IMG/VR virus record: IMGVR_UViG_3300024518_003115
Span: 1-26,581 of that record
Source of the DNA: a virus
Length of the DNA stretch: 26,581 bases
Strand: one strand, 5' to 3'
Shown here one piece after another: positions 1 to 5,417 of this stretch. Under the pieces are notes generated by a model, which saw only the letters and a list, made by a program, of their open reading frames with translations, was not told where the DNA came from and made no database searches. Each line of letters begins with the position of its first letter. Position 1 is the stretch's first letter. Both the position numbers and the translations under genes were made by a program.

Positions 1-14
1 GAATATTTGTCATT

Positions 15-56
15 CTAATATATCCAATCTAGGTGTTCAATATCTTCATGATTCAT
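15..56 (-). CDS. Possible 13-residue ORF downstream of the helicase
   Basis: A minus-strand ATG at 56-54 overlaps the helicase stop as ATGA and opens a 13-codon frame (MNHEDIEHLDWIY) ending at TAG. A further ATG at 13-11 follows after one base and runs off the window. The stop/start overlaps resemble the coupling seen elsewhere in this genome. Nothing else supports translation; it could simply be the edge of the next gene. Confidence 0.2.
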   Translation of the reverse strand: MNHEDIEHLDWIY

Positions 57-1735
57 ATCGTTATAATCTCCTTTTTTTCTATAGCTTCTGTTTCAACATA
101 CATATCTTGAACACTATCTTCTAGTAATTTAGTATTCTTTTTGCTTTCTTCTAAATCTATAACTTTCTTTGTTTCTAGATCCTCCACAAGTGCACTAGTC
201 CAGCTTTCCGTAGATCCCATTACCTTTCCAAGTGAGTTTAATTTCCTTTGAATAATAGGAGAAATATGAGATGTTTCTAATGTGTTATCAAATAATATTA
301 TATATTGATCTGTGTCACTGAAAGATGTAAAACGATGTGCTCGACCCATATATTGAACAATATCCATATCACTATAACATATAGAGAAAAATCCTGTTCT
401 GGTTTTTGTTTCCGCACGTTCATGATGAAGAGATAGACAAGAACCACCTGTTGCTAATGTAAGAAGACATGCTATTTTATCATCATTTTGAAAAGGAAGG
501 ACTTCTTCATTATGACGTCGTTCTTTACTCATAGGTTTGAGATTATATTTTTCAATTCCTTCAGCTAGTCTAGGATCTTTTTCAATATCATTAGGAGTTA
601 TACCACCAAATAATATTGCTATATCTTCTCGTTTGTGGCCATATTTTTCTATAAGACATTTGACTATAAGCATAATGGTGATTTTATATTTTACTCCCAC
701 GACAGGAGCTTTACCTGCTAATATCGCATCATGTGCCAGCATAGCAAAATATGGGGCTTTGATCACTTCACAAGCTTTGTTATATATGGTAAGCTGCACT
801 ATATATAAACCAGCTTTTTCATATCTATCCATTCTTTTAATTCGGATCATCATAGCCTGATATGCTTCTTTAGCACGTTGATATGTTAATCTATCTTTCT
901 CACAAACAAATGGCATTATTTTGAGTTTATTATGAGCGTGATATTTTTGTCTTTCTCCTGTAACTCTCACAACTCGATCAGATATCTTATCCATTAGTCT
1001 ACCAACCGCTGCTCGATTATATGCTTCGGGCGGGCTAGGAGAGGATATAACTTGGCTAAAATCTCTCCAATGATCAGTTGTAATTTCTACAGTGCCTTGC
1101 CAGCCAAATCTATGTGTTGGCCTTAAACTACAAATAACAGCTTTAGCATCACTAACTCTGCCAAAAGGCGTAGCACTCATGGGAAGAATCCGAGGGGCTT
1201 TTTCTGTAGTGAAACTCTCAAGCAATCCTTGGAATTGCTTTGATCTAATAGAACTGGAATTCTTTAAAACCTGGCATTCATCCACTATTATAAGTAGTGG
1301 AGTGAAAAGTTCATTCCATCTATATTCTACTCTTTCTTTTCCCCAATCATCCACAACTACAACTTCTCTTATAAATAGTGCACCAAAACTAGTGCGGAGT
1401 TGTTCATAATTTGTAACAAATATATTCTTTATGCCAAAATCTAAATTAGCTACTTTCTTTGTTTGCATCACCGCTGGAGCTTTTGTTAACCATAGCACAT
1501 TAAATGGCGTCATAGATCCACTTTCTATACGTCGTTTAGAAAACCAGTTTTCTTTTTCTAATTGTTGAATAAGTCTACAAATCATATATGTCTTTCCACT
1601 ACCAGTTTTTGCAACTAACATACATCCTGGTATATCATGTGGGAATCCGGTAGCTAATATATCTTTAACTGCTTTTGTTTGATGTGTGAGTTCTAATATA
1701 TTTCCATGTCTATTATTTAAATTTAAATTTTCCAT
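53..1735 (-). CDS. SF2 DEAD-like/SNF2-like helicase
   Basis: This is a 560-residue superfamily 2 helicase or translocase, presumably acting in phage DNA replication, recombination or transcription. Visible motifs are a Walker A (AKTGSGKT, residues 42-49), motif II (VDECQ, 151-155), motif III (SATP, 187-190) and motif VI (QYMGRAHR, 461-468), in the usual order and spacing for two RecA-like lobes. The DECQ box and the SATPFG motif resemble SNF2-like and phage T4 UvsW-type enzymes more than RecQ. The C-terminal 60 residues are rich in Glu and Lys and probably unstructured. It is the last large gene of the leftward group, 14 bases after the pentapeptide gene. The leader is A/T-rich with no clear Shine-Dalgarno. 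The helicase family is secure; the exact role is inferred. Confidence 0.88.
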   Translation of the reverse strand: MENLNLNNRHGNILELTHQTKAVKDILATGFPHDIPGCMLVAKTGSGKTYMICRLIQQLEKENWFSKRRIESGSMTPFNVLWLTKAPAVMQTKKVANLDFGIKNIFVTNYEQLRTSFGALFIREVVVVDDWGKERVEYRWNELFTPLLIIVDECQVLKNSSSIRSKQFQGLLESFTTEKAPRILPMSATPFGRVSDAKAVICSLRPTHRFGWQGTVEITTDHWRDFSQVISSPSPPEAYNRAAVGRLMDKISDRVVRVTGERQKYHAHNKLKIMPFVCEKDRLTYQRAKEAYQAMMIRIKRMDRYEKAGLYIVQLTIYNKACEVIKAPYFAMLAHDAILAGKAPVVGVKYKITIMLIVKCLIEKYGHKREDIAILFGGITPNDIEKDPRLAEGIEKYNLKPMSKERRHNEEVLPFQNDDKIACLLTLATGGSCLSLHHERAETKTRTGFFSICYSDMDIVQYMGRAHRFTSFSDTDQYIILFDNTLETSHISPIIQRKLNSLGKVMGSTESWTSALVEDLETKKVIDLEESKKNTKLLEDSVQDMYVETEAIEKKEIITI

Positions 1736-1749
1736 AATTATTTATAATT

Positions 1750-2152
1750 TTAACTTTTGTAAGGAATTGCTGGCGATTGTTTTATTAATTCAATTAATAT
1801 GTTTGCATATATATTTTTCCAGTTTAATGCTCTAGGATCATACTTAGATATAGTAAGATTAGAACAACCTTTCCAAGCACTTAAAGTTTTGCATCTACAA
1901 CCTATTTGAATACTATCTATATTATTTTGATCTCTTATCCAATTAATATGAAAAGGGTTTAAAATTAAGGATTTAATTTCATTTCCATTACCTATTGTAT
2001 TAAATAAATTAGCATTAAATAAATTAGTATTAGATAAATTAGTATCAGATAAATCAGCATTAAATAAATCAGCACTACAACCTTTTAAATGTTTTGATGT
2101 TAACCATAAATTATGTTTTTTTTAATATAATATTTAATTTTCTTTTTTCCAT
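1750..2152 (-). pseudogene. Pentapeptide-repeat protein, frameshifted at a run of eight A
   Basis: From ATG at 2152 the frame reads MEKRKLNIILKKT then stops at TAA. If one base of the A8 run (T8 at 2116-2123 on the plus strand) is skipped, the frame opens to 1750 and gives about 133 residues. The restored protein has LKKHNLWL, then repeats such as ADLFN, ADLSD, TNLSN and ANLFN, then a C-terminal part with IGC, W, DPRALNW. That arrangement matches the common family of phage pentapeptide-repeat proteins that start with a KHxxWL motif and end with an SRALEWW-like motif. Function in that family is unknown. The total length is 3n+1, consistent with a single indel. It could be a real pseudogene, slippage-dependent expression, or a homopolymer sequencing error. 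Confidence 0.75.
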
Positions 2153-2223
2153 TTTATATTCTTTCTTTTTATTGTATCTTTGTTATAATTTTTATATGAT
2201 TTGACTGTAAATCTTAGTTAAGA

Positions 2224-2268
2224 TTAAAAACAAATATATCCTCTTTGCATATAATACAAAGAGGATAT
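2224..2268 (-). terminator. Strong hairpin terminator after the 58-aa gene
   Basis: A perfect 12-bp stem (2236-2247 with 2257-2268, ATATCCTCTTTG) surrounds a 9-base loop. Read on the minus strand it is followed by ATTTGTTTTT, a rho-independent U-tract. It lies just downstream of the 58-residue gene and upstream of the pentapeptide gene, so the two are likely separate transcripts or joined only by read-through. The motif ACAAAGAGGATAT recurs at 2519-2531 without a full partner arm. Confidence 0.7.
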
Positions 2269-2276
2269 TGTTTCTA

Positions 2277-2453
2277 TTATTTTTTATAAGTTTCTTTAAT
2301 TAAAATTTTTATGTATTTAGGATCATTAATTAATTTATTGCCAATTTTTATATCATAACCTTGTTTTATCCATCTTAATGCTTCATATAAGTTGCAAGTT
2401 CCATAGTTTTTATGTCCCATACAACGTCCGTGGTTGTAAAATCTTATATTCAT
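2277..2453 (-). CDS. Small basic protein of unknown function (58 aa)
   Basis: The minus-strand frame from ATG 2453 gives 58 residues beginning MNIRFYNHGRCMGHKNYG and rich in Lys, Ile and Asn. It contains two Cys (11, 19) and three His in its first third (HGRC, GHKNYGTC), which could bind a metal or simply be chance. The leader contains GAGAAAG about ten bases before the ATG. A strong hairpin terminator follows within ten bases of the stop, which supports a real gene end. A -24/-12 promoter-like site 130 bases upstream could drive it. I do not recognise a family. Confidence 0.5.
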   Translation of the reverse strand: MNIRFYNHGRCMGHKNYGTCNLYEALRWIKQGYDIKIGNKLINDPKYIKILIKETYKK

Positions 2454-2537
2454 AATTTTATATCTTTCTCATATAAATCTTTGTCTGTTATTATATAGAA
2501 ATATTTCTCTTCTTTATATACAAAGAGGATATATATT

Positions 2538-2627
2538 TTATTTCAGCTTTCGAATTTCATAATTCATTAAGAACCATAGAAGCAAGAAGCATGCCAGTTG
2601 GATGACTAACGGAAGAAAAATAATCAT
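2538..2627 (-). CDS. Possible 29-residue single-span membrane peptide
   Basis: Six bases after the 175-residue gene on the same strand, ATG at 2627 opens a 29-codon frame. About 20 hydrophobic residues (IIFLPLVIQLACFLLLWFLM) are followed by a short charged tail (NYEIRKLK). This is the shape of a single-pass N-out or N-in membrane peptide. The tight spacing supports co-translation. Against it, a -24/-12 promoter-like site lies inside this frame, so the stretch may be regulatory rather than coding. No family is recognised. Confidence 0.4.
   Translation of the reverse strand: MIIFLPLVIQLACFLLLWFLMNYEIRKLK
2581..2596 (-). promoter_or_regulatory. Sigma-54-like -24/-12 promoter, leftward
   Basis: On the minus strand the bases read TGGCATGCTTCTTGCT. 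The GG and GC doublets are 12 bases apart, as in the sigma-54 consensus TGGCAC-N5-TTGCW. The core matches two plus-strand sites at 5072-5087 and 11651-11666 at 13 of 16 positions. Transcription would start near 2570, leaving a leader of about 118 bases before the 58-residue gene. Confidence 0.5.
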
Positions 2628-2633
2628 AGAGGT

Positions 2634-3161
2634 TTATTTCTTTCGGTTTTCTTGGTGAATTGTATATAATTTATCAGGTGCACTTTTCTTTTCTTTTAAC
2701 ATCGAGTCTATATCTCCAAATGCGCTGGCATCAATTCCAAGTGCAGTAAATAATATATTCATTCCTTGCGTGGTTGCCATAGTCCAAAGCTGGCCATGCA
2801 TGTTACTGGGGATTCCTTTAGCGGTGAGGACTGAGAAGAATTTTTTCCTTTCTATATCTTGCATTTCTAATATATCCGCTCTGGCAGAGTCATAAACTTC
2901 CCTCTTTTTCATAAGTTCTCTGGATTTGCTATAATCTTCTTTATTCCATAACCAGACTTCACTTCCTAGCGGATCTCCTATAACAGGATCTTCAACTATA
3001 ATAAATTTGACAATATCTGAGTCTTCGTCAAATCTATTTTCATCCTCTAGATATTGTTGTAATTGTGTTCCTATATATCTTGGAATCCTTGTTCTTCTGG
3101 AAGCCCCGAGTTGTGATTTTAAATAGTCTTCGACTGTAATTCTTATATCTTTAGTATGCAT
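2634..3161 (-). CDS. Hypothetical protein, 175 aa, acidic/helical
   Basis: This 175-residue cytoplasmic protein has no signal peptide or membrane span. The N-terminal part is basic (QLGASRRTRIPRYIG, residues 18-32), the middle is acidic (EDENRFDEDSD, 39-49), and the C-terminal half looks helical with many Lys and Glu. I recognise no motif or family. Its start is preceded by the leader AAATCAGAAAAGGATATA, which contains a Shine-Dalgarno-like AAAAGGA and is repeated before the neighbouring 59-residue gene, so ATG 3161 is well supported. It probably belongs to the leftward, non-structural (early or middle) group. Confidence 0.7.
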   Translation of the reverse strand: MHTKDIRITVEDYLKSQLGASRRTRIPRYIGTQLQQYLEDENRFDEDSDIVKFIIVEDPVIGDPLGSEVWLWNKEDYSKSRELMKKREVYDSARADILEMQDIERKKFFSVLTAKGIPSNMHGQLWTMATTQGMNILFTALGIDASAFGDIDSMLKEKKSAPDKLYTIHQENRKK

Positions 3162-3164
3162 AAT

Positions 3165-3407
3165 TATATCCTTTTCTGATTTAATATGTTGAATTTATTA
3201 TATATTTTAATCTTCCGTGTGTGTGTATTGCAATGTTAATGTATCTTCAATATCTGACAAAGTTTTTTGTATCCTATCAATATCAGCTTTAATATCTACT
3301 AATTTATCATTATTTTGTGTTCTGATAATTCTTGCTTCCATTGCAAGTAAATTTACTAAAATTGTATTTATTATGTGTTTATTCATTATATATCCTTTTC
3401 TGATTTA
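3165..3407 (-). repeat. Two copies of a 19-bp gene leader with Shine-Dalgarno
   Basis: The plus-strand sequence TATATCCTTTTCTGATTTA occurs perfectly at 3165-3183 and 3389-3407. On the minus strand each copy supplies AGAAAAGGA a few bases before an ATG (3161 and 3386). These are among the few clear Shine-Dalgarno-like sites in the window. The copies may be duplicated translation leaders or shared operator sequence. Confidence 0.7.
3207..3386 (-). CDS. Small coiled-coil protein (59 aa)
   Basis: The minus-strand frame from ATG 3386 encodes 59 residues. The first 20 are moderately hydrophobic, and residues 28-52 (KLVDIKADIDRIQKTLSDIEDTL) show a clear heptad pattern typical of a short coiled coil. 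It has the same 19-bp leader, with AAAAGGA, as the 175-residue gene that follows, and lies 45 bases upstream of it. It may be a small oligomeric regulator or accessory factor. No family is recognised. Confidence 0.6.
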   Translation of the reverse strand: MNKHIINTILVNLLAMEARIIRTQNNDKLVDIKADIDRIQKTLSDIEDTLTLQYTHTED

Positions 3408-3468
3408 TATAGTTTATGTGTTTTATCTAGAAGAGTGACTACACTAGTAATCATTTGCAAAAAGACTT

Positions 3469-3504
3469 AAAAAACACCAGCTTCTAGCATAAGCCAAAAG
3501 CTGG
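3469..3504 (-). terminator. Rho-independent terminator after the 145-aa gene
   Basis: Minus strand: CCAGCTT (3504-3498) pairs with AAGCTGG (3483-3477) around a 14-base loop and is followed by TGTTTTTTAAG. It lies 20 bases past the stop of the 145-residue gene. The plus strand here contains CTAGCATAAG (3484-3493), a 10-mer that also appears in the hairpin before the capsid gene at 11611-11620. Confidence 0.75.
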
Positions 3505-3524
3505 CATTTTATGATTTTCCTGTA

Positions 3525-3962
3525 TTATAAATTTGCAAGCATCTTAAGCAATTCTGCTTGTTCCTCTGTTGTTAATACTTCGCCATTTGCAACTTTAGCT
3601 TGTAACATTTTACCAAAATCCTTAAAGCTAGTTAATTTCGCTGCCTTGGACTCGCCCCTGGTGTCCATGTTTTCAATGGCTGATATAAATGCGGTTTTTT
3701 GCTGCTCTTCACTTGGATACATCAAAGCATCAGTTTCTTTATCCCTCTGATCACAAATTGCCCAAAATGTTCGTTGAAACTTTTGATTAAGTGGTAATCT
3801 TATGAGATTATATGCATTCTCATTCCCTAACCACGCCACCACATTTTCAAAAGTGGTGTCATTGTAAGCTGGCGCAAAAAAGTCTTTTCCTTCGCCACGA
3901 GTGGTGTCTTTACTCCTGTATGAAGTAAATTCCAAGTTAATATTATTTCTTGTTATTTTCAT
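3525..3962 (-). CDS. Hypothetical protein, 145 aa, leftward operon head
   Basis: A 145-residue soluble protein with no signal peptide or membrane segment. The N-terminal two thirds have mixed composition (MKITRNNINLEFTSYR at the start, W64 and W87 in the middle region), and the C-terminus (about 120-145) is a helical, Leu-rich segment (LTTEEQAELLKMLANL). It is the first gene of the leftward group, next to the long control region, and has its own terminator, so it is likely transcribed as a single gene. The leader is A-rich without a strong Shine-Dalgarno. I do not recognise a family; its position suggests an early gene. Confidence 0.7.
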   Translation of the reverse strand: MKITRNNINLEFTSYRSKDTTRGEGKDFFAPAYNDTTFENVVAWLGNENAYNLIRLPLNQKFQRTFWAICDQRDKETDALMYPSEEQQKTAFISAIENMDTRGESKAAKLTSFKDFGKMLQAKVANGEVLTTEEQAELLKMLANL

Positions 3963-4094
3963 TTTATTTTCAGTTTTTGAGGGTTTTTGTTTAACTTATA
4001 ACTTACTGTAAATTTTCACATTTCATATACATAAAATCAAGCTTTAAATACAATTTTTATCTTATGAGTTGGTTTTGTCTAAAATGTGTGTGGG

Positions 4095-4210
4095 TAAAAA
4101 AGTGATTTGAGAATTCTCTCTTTGTAGAAAAAAGTTTATAAAAAGGTAAACTTTTTTACACTTTCCTAAACCGTTTTTCAAAAATCTCAAATTCTCAAAT
4201 CACTTTTTTA
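4095..4210. repeat. Nested perfect inverted repeats (21 bp outer, 11 bp inner)
   Basis: In the gap between 3963 and 4295, 4095-4115 is the exact reverse complement of 4190-4210 (core AAGTGATTTGAGAATT). Inside it, 4128-4138 (AAAAAAGTTTA) is the exact reverse complement of 4147-4157 with an 8-base loop. The whole could fold as a long hairpin with a side arm or as a cruciform. No coding frame explains it. Candidates are a replication origin element, a bidirectional terminator, a structured RNA, or a MITE-like element; no flanking target duplication is visible. Confidence 0.8.
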
Positions 4211-4246
4211 TCCTTCCTTTTCCAATTACCCAGAAGCTTCGAAATT

Positions 4247-4272
4247 CCTCCTTTCCCTCACGGGAAAGGAGG
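4247..4272. terminator. 11-bp GC-rich hairpin
   Basis: CCTCCTTTCCC (4247-4257) pairs perfectly with GGGAAAGGAGG (4262-4272) around TCAC. It lies 24 bases beyond the stop of the minus-strand 81-residue gene. No good U-tract follows on the minus strand; on the plus strand GCGTTTTT follows 9-10 bases later. It is probably the terminator of the GC-rich cassette. Confidence 0.6.
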
Positions 4273-4295
4273 CGTGTTGCGTTTTTCCTACCATG

Positions 4296-4541
4296 CTAGC
4301 TTTTGACAGTCACAATGCTGAGAGCCGGCACATCGTTGCTGCGCCCGTATGGCTTGATCCTTCCACCTCTTTCGAGGCATTGATATGCGTGAAGCTTGTC
4401 CGTCACCTGGTCCTGGCGCAGAATGTTGAACTCCTCCTGAAGTTCCAGGAAGAGTCTCCAGGCCGCGTTGAAACCCGATGCCAGAAACACCTCGGGCTTG
4501 GTGAGGGGATTCGTCACTACGATCATTTGTGTTTTCATCAC
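4296..4541 (-). CDS. GC-rich small protein (81 aa), possible recently acquired gene
   Basis: This 81-residue frame (MMKTQMIVVTNPLTKPEVFLAS at the start) lies in a stretch of roughly 58% GC, counted over two 60-base blocks, in a genome that is clearly AT-rich. The protein looks like a real globular domain, with a hydrophobic beta-like start (QMIVVTNPLT), a helical middle (AAWRLFLELQEEFNILRQ) and a C-terminal RGGRIKPYGRSNDVPALSIV. It is flanked by a TTGACA box upstream and an 11-bp hairpin downstream, so it resembles a self-contained moron-type cassette. A plus-strand frame covers the same DNA but has a less protein-like composition. Several Met codons near the start leave the exact start open. 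No family is recognised. Confidence 0.55.
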   Translation of the reverse strand: MMKTQMIVVTNPLTKPEVFLASGFNAAWRLFLELQEEFNILRQDQVTDKLHAYQCLERGGRIKPYGRSNDVPALSIVTVKS

Positions 4542-4545
4542 CCGA

Positions 4546-4574
4546 AGCTTACGATCTTAGCCCCACCTTGTCAA
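4546..4574 (-). promoter_or_regulatory. Possible sigma-70-type promoter for the GC-rich gene
   Basis: On the minus strand a perfect TTGACA (4574-4569) is followed after 17 bases by TAAGCT (4551-4546). The -10 box is weak, and a start near 4539 would be almost at the first ATG, so the transcript would be leaderless or use an internal Met. Confidence 0.3.
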
Positions 4575-4704
4575 CTTAAAAACCTACACCATTCTTGCAC
4601 ACCCTACTACAAGAAACTCTCACCTCTGCTTGTTGCCTGATCCCTGGATCTTATCGTGACATTTAAGGCTAATCTATATCATGCTGTCTATGTCTATATA
4701 TGTT

Positions 4705-4725
4705 TGTGTCTATAACATAGACACA
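4705..4725. repeat. 8-bp hairpin TGTGTCTA / TAGACACA
   Basis: TGTGTCTA (4705-4712) pairs with TAGACACA (4718-4725) around a 5-base loop, immediately left of the (AT)16 tract. It lies in the non-coding control region of 4542-5101. It could be an operator dyad or part of an origin. No frame crosses it. Confidence 0.6.
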
Positions 4726-4728
4726 TAG

Positions 4729-4764
<36 letters not shown>

Positions 4765-4894
4765 TTAATCTATATACTTATCATATCATACAACAGCATA
4801 CTACACTATATCACGCCGACTCTGCGAGGCTGAAGTGATTGATTTATAACGCTACGTTCATACTTCACTACGCTATATAATATTAAAGGAGTGT

Positions 4895-4928
4895 GAGCAT
4901 AGGACGGAGGGGTTCCCCCTCGATGCTC
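4895..4928. other. Two-step GC hairpin in the control region
   Basis: GAGCAT (4895-4900) pairs with ATGCTC (4923-4928), and inside it GAGGGG (4907-4912) pairs with CCCCTC (4916-4921) around a TTC loop, with an asymmetric bulge. It is GC-rich in otherwise AT-rich non-coding DNA, and AAAGGAGTG precedes it. It may be part of a small RNA, an operator, or a terminator lacking a U-tract. I see no gene between 4542 and 5101. Confidence 0.5.
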
Positions 4929-5015
4929 AGATGTACTATACAAGATACTCCCATATAAAATCTACCCTAAAAATCTTTAAGGAATCTCTAATATAAGAAG
5001 GCTTTAATTTAAAAC

Positions 5016-5071
5016 ATAGTAGAAACTTATTTAAAATATAGTAGAAACTAATATGAAAGATAGTAGAAACT
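5016..5071 (+). repeat. Three 12-bp direct repeats at 22-bp spacing (iteron-like)
   Basis: ATAGTAGAAACT occurs perfectly at 5016-5027, 5038-5049 and 5060-5071. The period is exactly 22 bp, about two helical turns, so bound proteins would sit on the same DNA face. A-rich bases precede each copy. The last copy shares one base with the -24 element of the promoter at 5071. They are probably binding sites for an activator, repressor or replication initiator. Confidence 0.85.
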
Positions 5072-5087
5072 TGGCATGATTCTTGCT
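5071..5087 (+). promoter_or_regulatory. Sigma-54-like -24/-12 promoter for the head operon
   Basis: TTGGCATGATTCTTGCT has GG (5073-5074) and GC (5085-5086) 12 bases apart, matching the sigma-54 consensus TTGGCACG-N4-TTGCW except for one base. It shares 13 of 16 core bases with sites at 2581-2596 (minus) and 11651-11666 (plus). The start would be near 5098, only a few bases before the first ORF. A TATAAT at 5098-5103 is also present but lacks a well-spaced -35. Confidence 0.55.
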
Positions 5088-5101
5088 AACTATATTATAT
5101 A

Positions 5102-5209
5102 ATGTTAGAATTTGAGAATATTGAAGAACTTAATAGGGTTTTAGAGGAATTGCTTGGTTTTGAGGATGTGAAAACCCCCGGCTTGAACTTTACGGCGGAG
5201 GGAAATTGA
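5102..5209 (+). CDS. Small acidic ORF (35 aa), first of the rightward operon
   Basis: ATG 5102 opens a 35-codon frame, MLEFENIEELNRVLEELLG and onward, strongly acidic and predicted helical or coiled-coil. It begins just after the predicted transcription start at about 5098, so it would be translated from an almost leaderless message. No Shine-Dalgarno is possible if that start is right. Its helix-forming, Glu/Leu-rich composition looks protein-like. It could be a small regulatory peptide or a non-coding leader. No family is recognised. Confidence 0.4.
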   Translation: MLEFENIEELNRVLEELLGFEDVKTPGLNFTAEGN

Positions 5210-5210
5210 G

Positions 5211-5254
5211 AATTATGGCTTTAAAATTATAAGTTTAAAATTATGGCTTTAAAA
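5211..5254 (+). repeat. Duplicated start region (16-bp direct repeat)
   Basis: AATTATGGCTTTAAAA occurs at 5211-5226 and again at 5239-5254. Both copies include an in-line ATG GCT TTA AAA. The first reads only to TAA after five codons, while the second starts the 51-residue gene. It looks like a small tandem duplication of a leader and start codon. Confidence 0.8.
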
Positions 5255-5398
5255 GAACAAGCGGATGGCAAGCATGGTTGGGCGCGAGGATATCATAAAT
5301 CTCTTAAAGTTTCAAAGCGGCGAATTGAAAGACATCGGGCGAAGCAAAATCCAGAAGCTCAGCCTGCTTATGGCAAGTATGCAGGATATGAGACATAA
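5243..5398 (+). CDS. Small basic protein (51 aa) upstream of the terminase
   Basis: The frame from ATG 5243 encodes 51 residues that are strongly basic (KHGWARGYHKSLKVSKRRIERHRAK spans about residues 10-34) with an aromatic C-terminus (AYGKYAGYET). The composition suggests nucleic acid binding. It lies between the late promoter and the probable small terminase gene. An upstream decoy ATG within a duplicated 16-bp leader is followed by a stop after five codons and could lower translation of this frame. No family is recognised. Confidence 0.5.
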   Translation: MALKEQADGKHGWARGYHKSLKVSKRRIERHRAKQNPEAQPAYGKYAGYET

Positions 5399-5417
5399 TT
5401 TAAGATAATATAAAAAG

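Noticed and set aside
3500-3516. AGCTGGCATTTTATGAT as a fourth -24/-12 promoter
   Set aside because: It has the GG element but no GC at the required 12-base distance; it is the arm of a terminator.
4293-4640. Plus-strand ORF of 115 codons over the GC-rich cassette
   Set aside because: Its translation is rich in Cys, His and Pro without a protein-like pattern, while the opposite strand gives a plausible globular protein flanked by promoter-like and terminator-like elements.
5016-5071. Three spaced repeats as a mini-CRISPR array
   Set aside because: Repeats are 12 bp and gaps only 10 bp and alike in composition; there are no cas genes. Iteron or operator sites fit better.
5083-5103. Sigma-70 promoter with TATAAT at 5098-5103
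   Set aside because: No -35 hexamer lies 16-18 bases upstream (TTGGCA is 21 away), and the box overlaps the first ATG. The -24/-12 reading fits better, though it is not excluded.
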